Shown here: positions 12,131 to 26,000 of the stretch, one piece after another | Position numbering within the stretch: the first letter of the stretch is position 1 | How the letters are laid out: every line of letters begins with the position of its first letter | DNA from: Tubiluchus corallicola | Lineage: Eukaryota > Priapulida > Priapulimorpha > Priapulimorphida > Tubiluchidae | Assembly (NCBI GenBank): GCA_030141605.1 | Contig: JAQGDQ010000883.1 | Coordinates: 1-64,000 of the forward strand | DNA: 64,000 bases | Direction of reading: 5' to 3' | The notes under the pieces: generated by a model | Databases searched by the model: none | Seen by the model: the letters and a program-made list of their open reading frames with translations, nothing else | Told to the model about the DNA's origin: nothing | Made by a program: the position numbers and the translations under genes

Positions 12131-12650
12131 AATCTGTCTGTAAAGCACGTGAGAAATGAAGAAAGTTGTGTAAAATTATATTATTTGTGTTGATGACAGT
12201 TGTAACATTAGAATAATGACATAAAACAAGACAGAAATGAAAGCAGTAGTGTGTAATTACATTTATTTATGCTCATTACAGCAGCATGGTGACATAAAGC
12301 GTGGGAGAAATGAAAAGAGTGGTGTAGAATTATGCGTTGGTGACAGTTGCAACTTTTATCATTCTCTTTGCTTAATGTCACCATTCATTCTAAACTTGCA
12401 ACTTCATCAACATAAAATAAAAATTATAATTCCTCATTGCACTCTTTTCATTTTCCCATGCCTTATGTCACTATACTAAGGCTACAAGTGTCGCCAACAT
12501 AAATGATATAATTCTACGCTATTTTTTTCAGTCCTCCAATGTTTTATGTCACCATATTGAGGTTGCATCAACACAAACGATAGGACTCAACTCTTTTTCG
12601 ATTCTCTCTTTTTACTGTGGCACTGCTTTTCTGTTTGTTGTAACAAATGA
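12130..12650. repeat. Cluster of inverted repeat units
   Basis: Units of about 100 bp appear in one orientation (GACATAAAGCGTGGGAGAAA) up to about 12340 and in the other (CCCATGCCTTATGTCAC) from about 12430. Similar units occur at 600-760 and 1110-1265. This fits a palindromic or foldback repeat family. No coding capacity. Confidence 0.55.
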
Positions 12651-12689
12651 CAAGAAGACTTAAGAAGGGGAGAAAGACAGAGAGAGGGA

Positions 12690-12899
<210 letters not shown>

Positions 12900-12963
12900 A
12901 CTTTGTTCAGGCATAAAATTCTAACGTCTTTCTAACTACAAATAACAGATGTGCAATATTAGA

Positions 12964-13485
12964 TCATTCGTTTTGTGTTGTGCGTGACTGCATCATATTT
13001 TTTGAAACAGAAAGCACAGAAGGGTGAGACTGTTGTGCTTCAGGAGGAAATCTCCAACTCTGCATGTTTCTATCCGAAAATCTATATGATGCAATTTGCA
13101 CGTTGGGCACCCAATAGAGGGCGTAAATCTTGACCAAAAAGAGGCAAAACAGGATGGTGAATGAGTTAACGACAATTGCGAGAATCAAGAGTAAGATCCT
13201 ATGCTTGGTGTGAGTGTTGATGAAATAGGTGGGCAGGAAAGCAACCCACATGATGGCTGTGGTGTATGCGCAGAATCCAATAAAGCGAGACTCGTTGAAG
13301 TTGTCAGGTAATTTGCGCGTGCGCACTGCGTAGTAGCTGCAGACCAGTATGAGAAACACATTGTAGGCCGCAGACTTGATGAACTCTGCCAGTGAAATCT
13401 TGCAATGCAGTTCCACGTGGGTTCCTTCTTGAATCAGCTTCGGCATTGGTGGATAGAACCATATCATATCCAAACTGGATACGAT
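12964..13485 (-). pseudogene. Orphan second copy of the receptor's terminal exon (TM4 end to C-tail)
   Basis: This is a 174-codon open segment (stop included) preceded by the same TTTTTTTAG acceptor as the exon at 3061..2561. From the end of TM4 through TM7 the protein is the same as the other copy apart from residues near the start; the tail differs strongly and runs seven residues longer. It lies 5' of the intact receptor's first exon on the same strand, so that exon cannot splice to it in the normal order. No ligand-binding exon is visible between 13490 and the KIF4 start at 20083. I infer a tandem duplicate that lost, or never received, its first exon. Alternatively it is the last exon of a gene whose other exon is displaced or spliced from far away. 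Confidence 0.8.
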
Positions 13486-13739
13486 CTAAAAAAAGAAGAG
13501 CATTAAACTTCATGGCATTTATTCTTTTTATCACTTGTGTGAACTAACCTGAACAATTAACCAACAATAATAACTGAACAATAACATTAAAACATCGTAT
13601 AAATTTTGAATTTAATTCAAATCATCATAATAATAACGTAGCATAACGTAACATAACGTAATATCTGGCAAAACACCCTTTCAAAGTTTAAATGAAAGTG
13701 ATAATAATAAGCCAGGCAAAGTATGCATAAAGCACGAAA

Positions 13740-14060
13740 ATTGTTGTGTCTATCTGGGGTCTGCTCTGTCTGAGATACGATCTACACAGGTCTGCTCTGT
13801 GATTGGTCTGTCTGGAGTCCGATAATCACCAGCCGGAGTCTGTCTACTCTGAGATCTGTTGTGTTAATGGTCTGTGGCTGGTCTGTCTGAAATGTGATCT
13901 AACCGTCTCGTTTGTCACTAAGTCTGTCTGGCATCTCACTGATCTACATCCTGATCTATCATAAGTCTGGTCTGGGGATAGTCTCTGTTAGGTCTGGTCT
14001 GTCTGATTTTTAACCTGTTATAGATTTGGTCTGTCTAGATTTTGGCTCATTGAACCCAAA
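13740..14060. repeat. GGTCTG/GTCTGTCTG degenerate repeats
   Basis: Many imperfect GTCTG units are spaced irregularly. The complementary form (CAGACAGACC) appears at 14345-14395, so the 600-bp interval between them could fold back. No gene. Confidence 0.6.
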
Positions 14061-14540
14061 TTGAAAAAATTGGCTGCTTTATAGCCTGCGAATTAATTAT
14101 GTCTGCAGCATTTTATACGACTGTGCGAAATTTCAAATGCTTACAATGAACTTGGTGTTCATGATAACTTTCAAAGATAGATGTGTAGCTTACACGAATT
14201 TCCCCAACAACATGACCAAGAACTGGGGACTCATACCGCAGCCAAAAATGCCATTTTTGTTCGATAGTTTTTGGACCATTTTCCACATTCTTGCACTGAC
14301 AAATCTAGCCAATGACCATGTCACACGAAACTGAGCAAGATCAGATTCAGACAGACCAAGACCAGACCTCAGACAGACAGACCACTTACGTTCAGCTGAG
14401 GAGTAAGCCATTAACAATTCAAGCACAAGCACTTGCATTTCTTGTGGAAAACGAAACAAGATTTGGTGAGATTGCTAAAAGTGAGACTTTTTGTTTCCAG
14501 TTCTTGCCCATTGCCAAAGTTGAACACATAAATATAGCAA

Positions 14541-14812
14541 TGAGATGACACTGAACCGAGATGAACAGTGGGATGTATAAATCATCGAGAAGAAGAGGAC
14601 TGCACAGCTAGGTGAAGAAATCATGCAATTGTTTTAAATATAAACGAAACCATGTATATGACAACGAAGTGATGTATGTTACACTACGTATTTGTTACGT
14701 CACCAGCAAAACCCTAAAAAGCCCCACTAGACACAATTGATCATATTCACAACTGATTAATTGGAATAAAATGTGATGACAAAATCTTGAAAAAATCATT
14801 AAAGGTGAGAAT
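14541..14812. repeat. Duplicated block, copy B (partner 3836-4095)
   Basis: It aligns collinearly with 3836-4095, starting at GAGATGACACTGAACCGAGA. It lies about 1.05 kb from the orphan exon, compared with about 0.8 kb for the other copy; the difference is due to unrelated repeats in each interval. Confidence 0.75.
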
Positions 14813-14842
14813 AGGCTATAGGGGCAGAAAGGAAGACAAGAA

Positions 14843-14843
14843 C

Positions 14844-14886
<43 letters not shown>

Positions 14887-14895
14887 AGGGAGAGA

Positions 14896-14934
<39 letters not shown>

Positions 14935-14967
14935 GGGGAGAGGGAGAGAGAGAGAGAGAGAGGGAGA

Positions 14968-15007
<40 letters not shown>

Positions 15008-15022
15008 AAGAGAGAAAGAGAT
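14843..15022. repeat. (GA)n/(GGGA) microsatellite
   Basis: About 180 bp of GA with several GGG interruptions. Confidence 0.95.
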
Positions 15023-15591
15023 TACTAGTGATTGATGGTCATGAAATTTATTTGAAAAATGCGTACTGTACGAGCATAACTCTTTTCTGTGCAGTGGTCT
15101 AGGAAAGTTGCTCGTAACGCACTAATCTTTAAACTTTCAACTTCAGCATTAAAACATGCATAGATTATGAAAGAGACAGAACACTACAGGTTTTCACCGT
15201 AATAGAATCGACATTTAGAGACTAACTCTATTATCGATCTGCTAAGTCATGCGCCGTCCGACACCCCACGCCGTTACGTAACAACTTTTAGCTTTTTTTC
15301 TAGGCTGTACGTAGTAATTAAGTTAGTTACGGTGCTTTCTGACTGGGTAATGTTGCTGTACTTTTAAAACTTTTGTTAATTACTGATTTCGTATGAGTAA
15401 TTAATAATCAACAGTCATTAAACTCCAGAAGAATTTTACGTCCTCTCACCCTTGCGTCCCCTGTCGCCCCCCCCCCCCTTTGCGACGCCTCTGCATTTTC
15501 GTGATTATGTCAGTTTTACATGGACTGGGACACCATGAATGACCTCGCTTGTATTTGATCTATGACCTCAGCCCAAGCAATCCATTTCGAG

Positions 15592-15740
15592 TAGACGATT
15601 TAGTCTATTGGTAACGCGTCCGTTTTCCGTCTGGGAGGTCGCGAGTTCGATACCGCGGCCGGGTCATATCATTGAGCTAATGTTAATTGCTCATCCAAAA
15701 GCCGACTAAATAAATAATAAATATTATCATTATTATTTCA
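15592..15740 (+). mobile_element. tRNA-derived SINE copy with internal deletion
   Basis: The head has box A-like TTTAGTCTATTGGTAACGCG and box B-like GAGTTCGATACC. The body is shorter than in the copies at 9648-9880 and 16823-17065 (about 100 bp of the middle is missing) but ends in the same AAAAGCCGACT and an ATT-rich tail. It does not fold as a proper tRNA: the anticodon stem has mismatches. Confidence 0.85.
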
Positions 15741-15850
15741 TTTCTGATTCATATGCATATTAGTTTGTTTGTAGTGTCGCCGTTTTTATCATAATGTATG
15801 CAAGCTAGTGATGATTGCTCCTGTACGAACTATATAATTATAATGTTTTG

Positions 15851-16514
<664 letters not shown>

Positions 16515-16822
16515 ATGTTTTGTGTGTCTCAAAATCAACTTTAAACTTATTGCACTGGATAACTGAAGCGTGCGCGCTTGTGAGTTGCGTTATGAAAAAA
16601 CAGACAGTAGGCGGATAGGATATCAGATGCCTCTCGACATGTAAGACAATGCCTACGTCATAGCTCGCGCGCTGTCACAATGGCATGAAACAGAAGAAGT
16701 GCTGCAAGATGATATTGCCATAAAAAGACTTTATTAATCTGGCACTGAAGGTTTTTATAAATTTTATATATAATATATTATTTTAACACTATTGCAAACG
16801 GTTGTTTTTAACTGGTTATACA

Positions 16823-17065
16823 TAATAATAATAATAATAATCTTTATTTTAAAGTCGGCTTTTGTGTCAACAATTAACATTAGCTCAAAGAGCTATTATT
16901 GCCGACTATAAATAACAACCTACAACTACATAACAGAGACCACACGTCAGACAAGGCAACAGCAGGTACCATTGTTAAAGTCTTTGGTATGACCCGGCCG
17001 CTGGTTCGAACTAACGACCTCCCAGACGGAAAGCAGACGCATTACCACTAGACTAAACCGACTGG
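16823..17065 (-). mobile_element. tRNA-derived SINE, full-length copy
   Basis: On the minus strand it starts CCAGTCGGTTTAGTCTAGTG, with a box B-like AGTTCGAACC about 45 bp on, a body of about 150 bp shared with 9648-9880, the end AAAAGCCGACTTTAAAATAA and a tail of ATT repeats. It probably depended on a LINE partner with the same kind of tail. Likely transcribed by RNA polymerase III when active. Confidence 0.88.
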
Positions 17066-19915
17066 AGTAAACTAAACTAAACTAGACTAGACTAAACAGA
17101 CTAGATTAAACATAATTACTTTACTTGTAGATATATGATACAATTGTATGTCAACAGAAGAAGAAGAAAAAGTAACAAGTCATATTTCATTGTGTAGCAT
17201 TGTTCACAAATTCAGCATCACAGAAACGACGCGGTATCCAAGGAAACCGTTGCTAGCGCAGTTGTTTACCCTGCGAGTTTCAGAAATTTCACGACCAAAA
17301 CTGAACAAAAAATGTTTTGTTGCAAAATGCAACTTCGAGGCCCGATTTCTTTACGAAGGAAGCATTGAAATTTAATAAAATTAGTGTCATAATTACTATT
17401 AGCACTTTTTATTTAATAAAACTTGTTTTTAAAGTTGTAATTAACCTTTAAGCAACGTTTACTTCAGGTTTTTGAGATTTATCGAGAAAAAATTAGTTAA
17501 ATTATTCATGACTTAAATTTTGTGATAAAATATTTTTTATCGAGGTTTTATTAATTATCGCTGCATCACGTGATTGCCAAAGTTCCATTATTTCTTAAAA
17601 CGTCTTAATTGTAACTAGTTTAGTGAACGCATTATAATCATACTATATCGTGGCACATATATAAAAACTGCATTCGCCATCTGCTAGTGAATGTGACTAA
17701 GCTATTTTGGTGGTCACACCCACGGTGGGTGTATTTTGCCAATAATGTTGGAACAATAATATGATGCAAAAATGGTACATGTACACAAAAATTGACATGA
17801 AGTCCATAAGCAAAAGTGAGAAAATGTTTATCGTGAAGCATATAGGCTTTTTAGTGAAGAGCAATAATTCGATTTTATGTGAAATAAGTGACTCGGATTT
17901 GCATCACTAGGCCTACAAATAATTCAATTATTGTTGTTTACATTTCTACATGTAAAAGCGTAATTATAGCATTTCTACTTTCACCAAAATAGACAATATT
18001 ATTTTCCAAACACATGCGAGGCTTCTGGCGCTGTAAGTAAATGGTTTATTGAACTGTTTACGAGTCGACATTGAAAAGATTTAATTTGTGAAAGTTTTAT
18101 ACTTTTAAATCGCCTTCCCTATCTAAAATCCGCCGAGACAACTAATGCTTCTTATATCCTAGTCAACAATAGCTCAATATTCATTCGCTTAATGCTGCTT
18201 CATAACCATTATTGCTAATAATAGCAAAGCGATTACAGTTAGTACATTACGTTACTATCCTAGTTAGCAAGATGAAATGGGCTTACCTGCAGCCTACTCA
18301 AAATGAAACCATTAACGGGAAAATTGTGGAATTGAAAGAAAAAATGAAGTAATATCGTTATTTTCTTATCTCGTTTACTGATAGATTACACTTGGAGTCG
18401 GGAGCCTCGATACAGAACTTTTGCTGCTCACCTGAACCCCGATCCCGACCACTTCATCCTGGCCGAACCCTGATAATCCCGGACATCAATAACATACTGG
18501 GCCTGATCCTGAACCACTGATCTCGATCCGAATGCCAGATTCCTTCCCGAAACTCGAATGCCTCCAATATGGGCTGTATTGATTGTAGGCCTGTGATATT
18601 TCACTGTATTGCATCGTGATGCATTGTGTTGAACTGATTGCATGTATCAATAGTATTGTATTGAATAATAGTTGCATGAAATGATTGTGATTCTCTTTTA
18701 TTTTCTCTTTTCTACTGTAAGCTCACTGAAGCAGTATTGTGATAGCTAAAGTCACTCAGTATGGATAGTCGTAAGTGTGTGATTTGCTTTCGTTTTTTAA
18801 CAAGTAAATTATTTTCACGTGGTTCTTGTGGTACTACCATCTGCTATCTGTGATAAATTACTGGCATATGAATTGTCTCGTCATACACTTAACATGTATC
18901 TACTGTTAAAGACTGTTATTCAGTAGAATGGTAAATAAACATTAAGTTATCTATCTATTATTCATCTATTCTGGGTAGTTCGCGCCATATGATTTGCCCA
19001 GTGACCGTCAATACTTTTTCAACTTTTACTTATTGCGCTATCACGTGACCGACATATCTTCGCGTGATTGGTTAAATCGCGTTTCTTTACCGATGTGTTT
19101 TAAATCGTTGGCGCTGTGATTTTGTGATCGAAAACTTTAAAATTATACTCGTTTTTATTCTGTTTTTGATAAATTATAGAATATACGAATACTTACTTAT
19201 GATTGATTTAACGTAGTGCGATTGGTTTTTCCTGTTTTGAATTTTCAGGTGCAGTGGTTTGAAGTTCAATTTAAAATTTATACATATTATAACTGCATCA
19301 TTTGACCGGGGCTTAACGAACAACTGATCCATAACACTAACAGTTCATAAATGAGAATCTGTTAATCTGTTTTGAGTCCTCATTATGTTAATATTGAGCG
19401 GTTTTATAACTCGCTTTTCCGTCTACTAGTGGTAGTAATAAAATTAAGTTTATTAATCTGGTGAGTGTGTGACCAAAATTTATGGCCATACACTCCCCTC
19501 AATACATAAATTATTTTTATGTCAAATTTTATTGATACACTGTATTAGACGTTTAGGAGGTTATACTAGCTAAAGCCTATCGCCATGAAATCGTACCTGA
19601 TTGATAGTGATTTCATTGACTAGTTTATTGACACTGTCACTGACATTACCACTAGCCTATTGTCGGCTTTCAACACCACTTTTAAATTGCAGTTCGCATG
19701 TAATCATTTTCAATATGAATTAGAATTAGGTAAAAAAATGTTCGCTACGCTGTCCTACATACACGCTAATTATAGGCCTGCATGCAGTATAAAAGGGGTT
19801 AAAAATTGGCTTAACCACTTCGGATACCTCGCCCCCCCCCTGCTTGCCACATCTAGTTCCGGCCCTGCAGTGTTATGTCAACGACTGTTCAATGGCTTCA
19901 TCTAGTTGTTAGTGT
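17066..19915. other. Intergenic DNA upstream of KIF4
   Basis: AT-rich with no convincing gene. I looked here for a first exon matching the orphan receptor exon and found none. Short TATTG/TGCAT-rich stretches occur at 18570-18690. The KIF4 promoter must lie in the last part of this segment or just after it, but I see no definite core element. Confidence 0.5.
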
Positions 19916-20025
19916 CAGTGCACAAGTTTAAATTTTACGAGTTTTATATACAGCATTAAGTACTGCCAATGCAAGCTCTACATGCAATAAGACAGCGTCT
20001 ATGTGATGCAAAATTTTAACACAGT
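19916..20025 (-). mobile_element. KIF4: Truncated foldback-type repeat next to the KIF4 start codon
   Basis: The motif CAATGCAAGCTCTACATGCA followed by AATAAGACAGCG matches the inner part of the dispersed family (compare 33,680-33,725 and 39,315-39,350). It ends about 60 bp upstream of the KIF4 ATG, so it lies in the 5' UTR or promoter. Confidence 0.65.
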
Positions 20026-20082
20026 TTTTTTAACTTTATATAAAAATTATGTTTTTTTGTCCTTTAAATTATTTAGTTTACC

Positions 20083-23000
20083 ATGGCTGATTCTGGACCC
20101 GGGACTGTCATACCTGTTCGAGTGGCTGTTCGCTGTCGACCGTTGATACCAAAAGAACAGTTAGAGGGCTGTCAAACTTGCTTGGAGTTTATACCAAATG
20201 AGCCGCAGGTATTCTGCTATACTACATCTAGCAATTGATGATTTATATTTTATACACTAAAAAGAAATATTACGACACGGTTAGAAATTTATGAAGAGGT
20301 GGAGGCTTGATTTTTAAAATCTTGCAACAGTCCTCACTTGCGAAAGATTCAAATTTTACTTATTTGTAAAATGAAATTTCATTTTTGCCTGTAGGTTGAA
20401 GCAGGGATGAGAATTTTCCGCAGATATGCGGAATTCCGAGTTTTTGGAAGACCAGTAGTGCCATTTTTGTAAATCGCGTAAATTCGTTGAGAAAATTTTT
20501 ACGAACCCAGTACATTATTTCACAAGCTGACCGCTAGTTGGCAGGCCATCACTTTGTTTACATCATGTACATCAGTGCTACCACGTGTATATCTCTATGT
20601 ATAAAATATAGAATCAATTGTGCGGAGTTATTTGAGTCAATTGCAGACAGTTTTTATATACTTTTGCATAGGAGCTGCCAGTGCTTAGGCGTTTTTGAGA
20701 CAATTAGGTATCATGTATCCTTGATAGTTGGGTATTTTAAATTATGCATGAAACAAGGTAACTGATATTTTAAGTCCACTTAGAGGCTCTCTATAGTGAC
20801 AAAATTGCTATTTGTTAGTTCGCCCCCTTGAACCCCCATGGGGACTTTGCCCCTCAACACCATTAGGGGCCTAGGTGGCCCCAAAAACCCCGGCCTGTTT
20901 CAGAGTTTTTTGCAATTTGTCATTCTCATCCCTGTGTTGAAGGTATGTTTATGTACATTGGTTACTGAATGCACATATTTCGTGCACATGTGTTATTCAT
21001 TCACTGTGTCACAATCCCAGCGTGCACCCCTGACTCACTAAACACGTTTTACTGGCAATATAAAGTCATTTATACACGATTTTGGTTAGTTAGCAAAGAG
21101 TGTGCAACTAATGCTCTGATTATTTTCAAACTTTGCACGTCAGCTCACGAAACAACGGACTGTGTCCCTAGTATGTACGACTTTTTGGACCAGATTTTGT
21201 CCGATTCTTCCGATATCCGTAAAAGCGAGGTCCGGCAAACCGAGATATGAGTGTAGAGAGAATGTAAAAATCGTGAAAGTTGATTTAAAATACAGTAAAT
21301 GCGCTAAAATGTCCATACACGTTTCAACACGCTGCTAGTATCATCAACAGTGGAATGAACAACTTCAATCTTCTTCCCAGCTTTTCCCTATTCGGGGTCG
21401 CCGTTGTGAATAAGTCTTCTCCATGCATTCCTGTTGTTGACCACCTCTTCATTTATGTTCTTCTCTCCAAGGTCTCTGTTAATACATTCAAACCATCTCA
21501 GCTTGGGTCGTCCTCTTCTTCTATTTCCCAGCACTTCCATTTCCATGACCTCCCTTCCCACGTGATCTTCCCCAACTCTTCTTTTCAGGTACCCATGTTT
21601 TTCGAGGCTTCCACTACTTTCACTGTTCCTCTAATATTACTATTCCTGATTTTATCCCTTCTTGTTACTCCCACCATCCATCTCAACATCCTCATCTTTG
21701 CCACATCCATTTTCTTCTCTTCTGTCTTCTTTAGAGGTGCTGCTTCCAGCCCATAAATTAGGACGGGTCTGACCACTGCTTTGTGAACTTTACCTTTAAG
21801 TCTCACTGGAACTTAATGAACAACTTCAATAATAGTAGTTAATAACTGTACAATAGGTACATGCATAGACAGGAGTTAATTACTTGTAGACATGCAGAAG
21901 CCTGTTAATGAGTGGAACACATTGATAGCATCAGAGGGGTGGGTAGATCATTTTATCCCTAATTTTAATATAAGTTTTTAACTTACTCGCGTAGATTGTT
22001 GCGGGAAAGGATAAAGCTTTCACATACGATTACGTATTCAGTCCCGATGTCGGCCAGGAAGAGATATACATGACTTCTACTTACAAGCTCATCTCTGGTC
22101 TATTTAAAGGTAATTCTTCTCTTACTGTATCAAACTGTAAATGAACTGAATTAACTATGATCGTTAAGCGAGTTACGATTCAGGATGTTCGTTTAGATTC
22201 CGTACAGGGAAGCAAAATTATTTTCTTATTGAAAAAATGTAGATACAGAATCGTAAACTTGCTATTCAGTAGGGCCGATACACCTATGTCACTATATGAT
22301 ACTTACCTCATGATATGCCTAAGATAATGTTTGCAGACTTTATATAAAGAAACTAGATGAAGCCATTGATAATAAATGCAAAACATATTTTATCAATCAA
22401 CAGTTTTAGGATTGCTAAATGCGAAAATAACTCGACAATCTCTGATTTCTTATTTCTTACTTGTGCAATGTGTAAGCTATTGTTTGCATTGTAAGTCACC
22501 AGAAAAGCAAAATATAGCAAATACTTTAGGTTTAAAAGTTGTTTGCGCGTTTTCTGGTTCACAAGTTTAATTATAGCCAACGTAATAGCCTATTACAGAT
22601 TAAACACCTTGTGTTTTCAACTGCTTTGGCTGTTGGTCTTGCCTGTGTCAAGTCAACGGCTGTTCACTGTGCAGATTGGGAAGCATCTACAGTATGCTCT
22701 ACAGCTGCAGCTTGAATTACTTCACTGATTGTTATGTATCTACAGTAAACTCTACAGCTGCAGCTTGAATTACTTCACTGATTGTTACGTATCTACAGTA
22801 AACTCTACAGCTGCAGCTTGAATTACTTCACTGATTGTTATGTATCTACAGTAAACTCTACAGCTGCAGCTTAAATTATTTCACTGATTGTTACATATCT
22901 ACAGTGCACTCTACAGCTGCAGCTTGAATTACTTCACTCATTGTTACATATCTGCAGTATGCTCTACAGCTGCAGGTTGAATTACTTCACTGATTGTTAC

Positions 23001-26000
23001 GTATCTACAGTATGCTCTACAGCTGCAGCTTGAATTACTTCACTGATTGTTACGTATCTACAGTGCACTCTACAGCTGCAGCTTGAATTACTGCACTCAT
23101 TGTTACGTATCTGCAGTATGCTCTACAGCTGCAGCTTGAATTACTTCACTCATTGTTACATATCTGCAGTATGCTCTACAGCTGCAGCTTGAATTACTTC
23201 ACTGATTGTTACGTATCTGCAGTATGCTCTACAGCTGCAGGTTGAATTACTTCACTCATTGTTACATATCTGCAGTACACTCTACAGCTGCAGCTTGAAT
23301 TACTGCACTGATTGTTACGTATCTGCAGTATGCTCTACAGCTGCAGGTTGAATTACTTCACTGATTGTTACGTATCTACAGTATGCTCTACAGCTGCAGC
23401 TTGAATTACTTCACTGATTGTTACGTATCTACAGTAAACTCTACAGCTGCAGCTTGAATTACTTCACTGATTGTTATGTATCTACAGTAAACTCTACAGC
23501 TGCAGCTTAAATTATTTCACTGATTGTTACATATCTACAGTGCACTCTACAGCTGCAGCTTGAATTACTTCACTCATTGTTACATATCTGCAGTATGCTC
23601 TACAGCTGCAGGTTGAATTACTTCACTGATTGTTACGTATCTACAGTATGCTCTACAGCTGCAGCTTGAATTACTTCACTGATTGTTACGTATCTACAGT
23701 GCACTCTACAGCTGCAGCTTGAATTACTGCACTCATTGTTACGTATCTGCAGTATGCTCTACAGCTGCAGGTTGAATTACTTCACTCATTGTTACATATC
23801 TGCAGTATGCTCTACAGCTGCAGGTTGAATTACTTCACTCATTGTTACATATCTGCAGTACACTCTACAGCTGCAGCTTGAATTACTGCACTGATTGTTA
23901 CGTATCTGCAGTATGCTCTACAGCTGCAGCTTGAATTACTTCACTCATTGTTACATATCTGCAGTATGCTCTACAGCTGCAGCTTGAGTTACTTCACTCA
24001 TTGTTACATATCTGCAGTATGCTCTACAGCTGCAGGTTGAATTACTTCACTGATCGTTACGTATCTACAGTATGCTCTACAGCTGCAGCTTGAATTACTT
24101 CACTGATTGTTACGTATCTACAGTGCACTCTACAGCTGCAGCTTGAATTACTGCACTCATTGTTACGTATCTGCAGTATGCTCTACAGCTGCAGGTTGAA
24201 TTACTTCACTCATTGTTACATATCTGCAGTATGCTCTACAGCTGCAGCTTGAATTACTTCACTCATTGTTACATATCTGCAGTATGCTCTACAGCTGCAG
24301 CTTGAATTACTTCACTGATTGTTACGTATCTGCAGTATGCTCTACAGCTGCAGGTTGAATTACTTCACTCATTGTTACATATCTGCAGTACACTCTACAG
24401 CTGCAGCTTGAATTACTGCACTGATTGTTATGTATCTGCAGTATGCTCTACAGCTGCAGGTTGAATTACTTCACTGATTGTTACGTATCTACAGTATGCT
24501 CTACAGCTGCAGCTTGAATTACTTCACTGATTGTTACGTATCTACAGTAAACTCTACAGCTGCAGCTTGAATTACTTCACTGATTGTTATGTATCTACAG
24601 TAAACTCTACAGCTGCAGCTTAAATTATTTCACTGATTGTTACATATCTACAGTGCACTCTACAGCTGCAGCTTGAATTACTTCACTCATTGTTACATAT
24701 CTGCAGTATGCTCTACAGCTGCAGGTTGAATTACTTCACTGATTGTTACGTATCTGCAGTATGCTCTACAGCTGCAGGTTGAATTACTTCACTCATTGTT
24801 ACATATCTGCAGTATGCTCTACAGCTGCAGCTTGAATTACTTCACTGATTGTTACGTATCTGCAGTATGCTCTACAGCTGCAGGTTGAATTACTTCACTC
24901 ATTGTTACATATCTGCAGTACACTCTACAGCTGCAGCTTGAATTACTGCACTGATTGTTACGTATCTGCAGTATGCTCTACAGCTGCAGGTTGAATTACT
25001 TCACTGATTGTTACGTATCTACAGTATGCTCTACAGCTGCAGCTTGAATTACTTCACTGATTGTTACGTATCTACAGTAAACTCTACAGCTGCAGCTTGA
25101 ATTACTTCACTGATTGTTATGTATCTACAGTAAACTCTACAGCTGCAGCTTAAATTATTTCACTGATTGTTACATATCTACAGTGCACTCTACAGCTGCA
25201 GCTTGAATTACTTCACTCATTGTTACATATCTGCAGTATGCTCTACAGCTGCAGGTTGAATTACTTCACTGATTGTTACGTATCTACAGTATGCTCTACA
25301 GCTGCAGCTTGAATTACTTCACTGATTGTTACGTATCTACAGTGCACTCTACAGCTGCAGCTTGAATTACTGCACTCATTGTTACGTATCTGCAGTGTGC
25401 TCTACAGCTGCAGCTTGAATTACTTCACTCATTGTTACATATCTGCAGTATGCTCTACAGCTGCAGCTTGAATTACTTCACTCATTGTTACATATCTGCA
25501 GTATGCTCTACAGCTGCAGCTTGAATTACTTCACTCATTGTTACATATCTGCAGTATGCTCTACAGCTGCAGGTTGAATTACTTCACTGATTGTTACGTA
25601 TCTGCAGTATGCTCTACAGCTGCAGGTTGAATTACTTCACTCATTGTTACATATCTGCAGTATGCTCTACAGCTGCAGGTTGAATTACTTCACTGATTGT
25701 TACGTATCTACAGTATGCTCTACAGCTGCAGCTTGAATTACTTCACTGATTGTTACGTATCTACAGTGCACTCTACAGCTGCAGCTTGAATTACTGCACT
25801 CATTGTTACGTATCTGCAGTATGCTCTACAGCTGCAGGTTGAATTACTTCACTCATTGTTACATATCTGCAGTATGCTCTACAGCTGCAGCTTGAATTAC
25901 TTCACTGATTGTTACGTATCTGCAGTATGCTCTACAGCTGCAGGTTGAATTACTTCACTCATTGTTACATATCTGCAGTACACTCTACAGCTGCAGCTTG

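Noticed and set aside
15592-15665. Functional tRNA gene at the SINE head
   Set aside because: Boxes A and B are present but the anticodon stem mismatches and the sequence continues into the shared SINE body.
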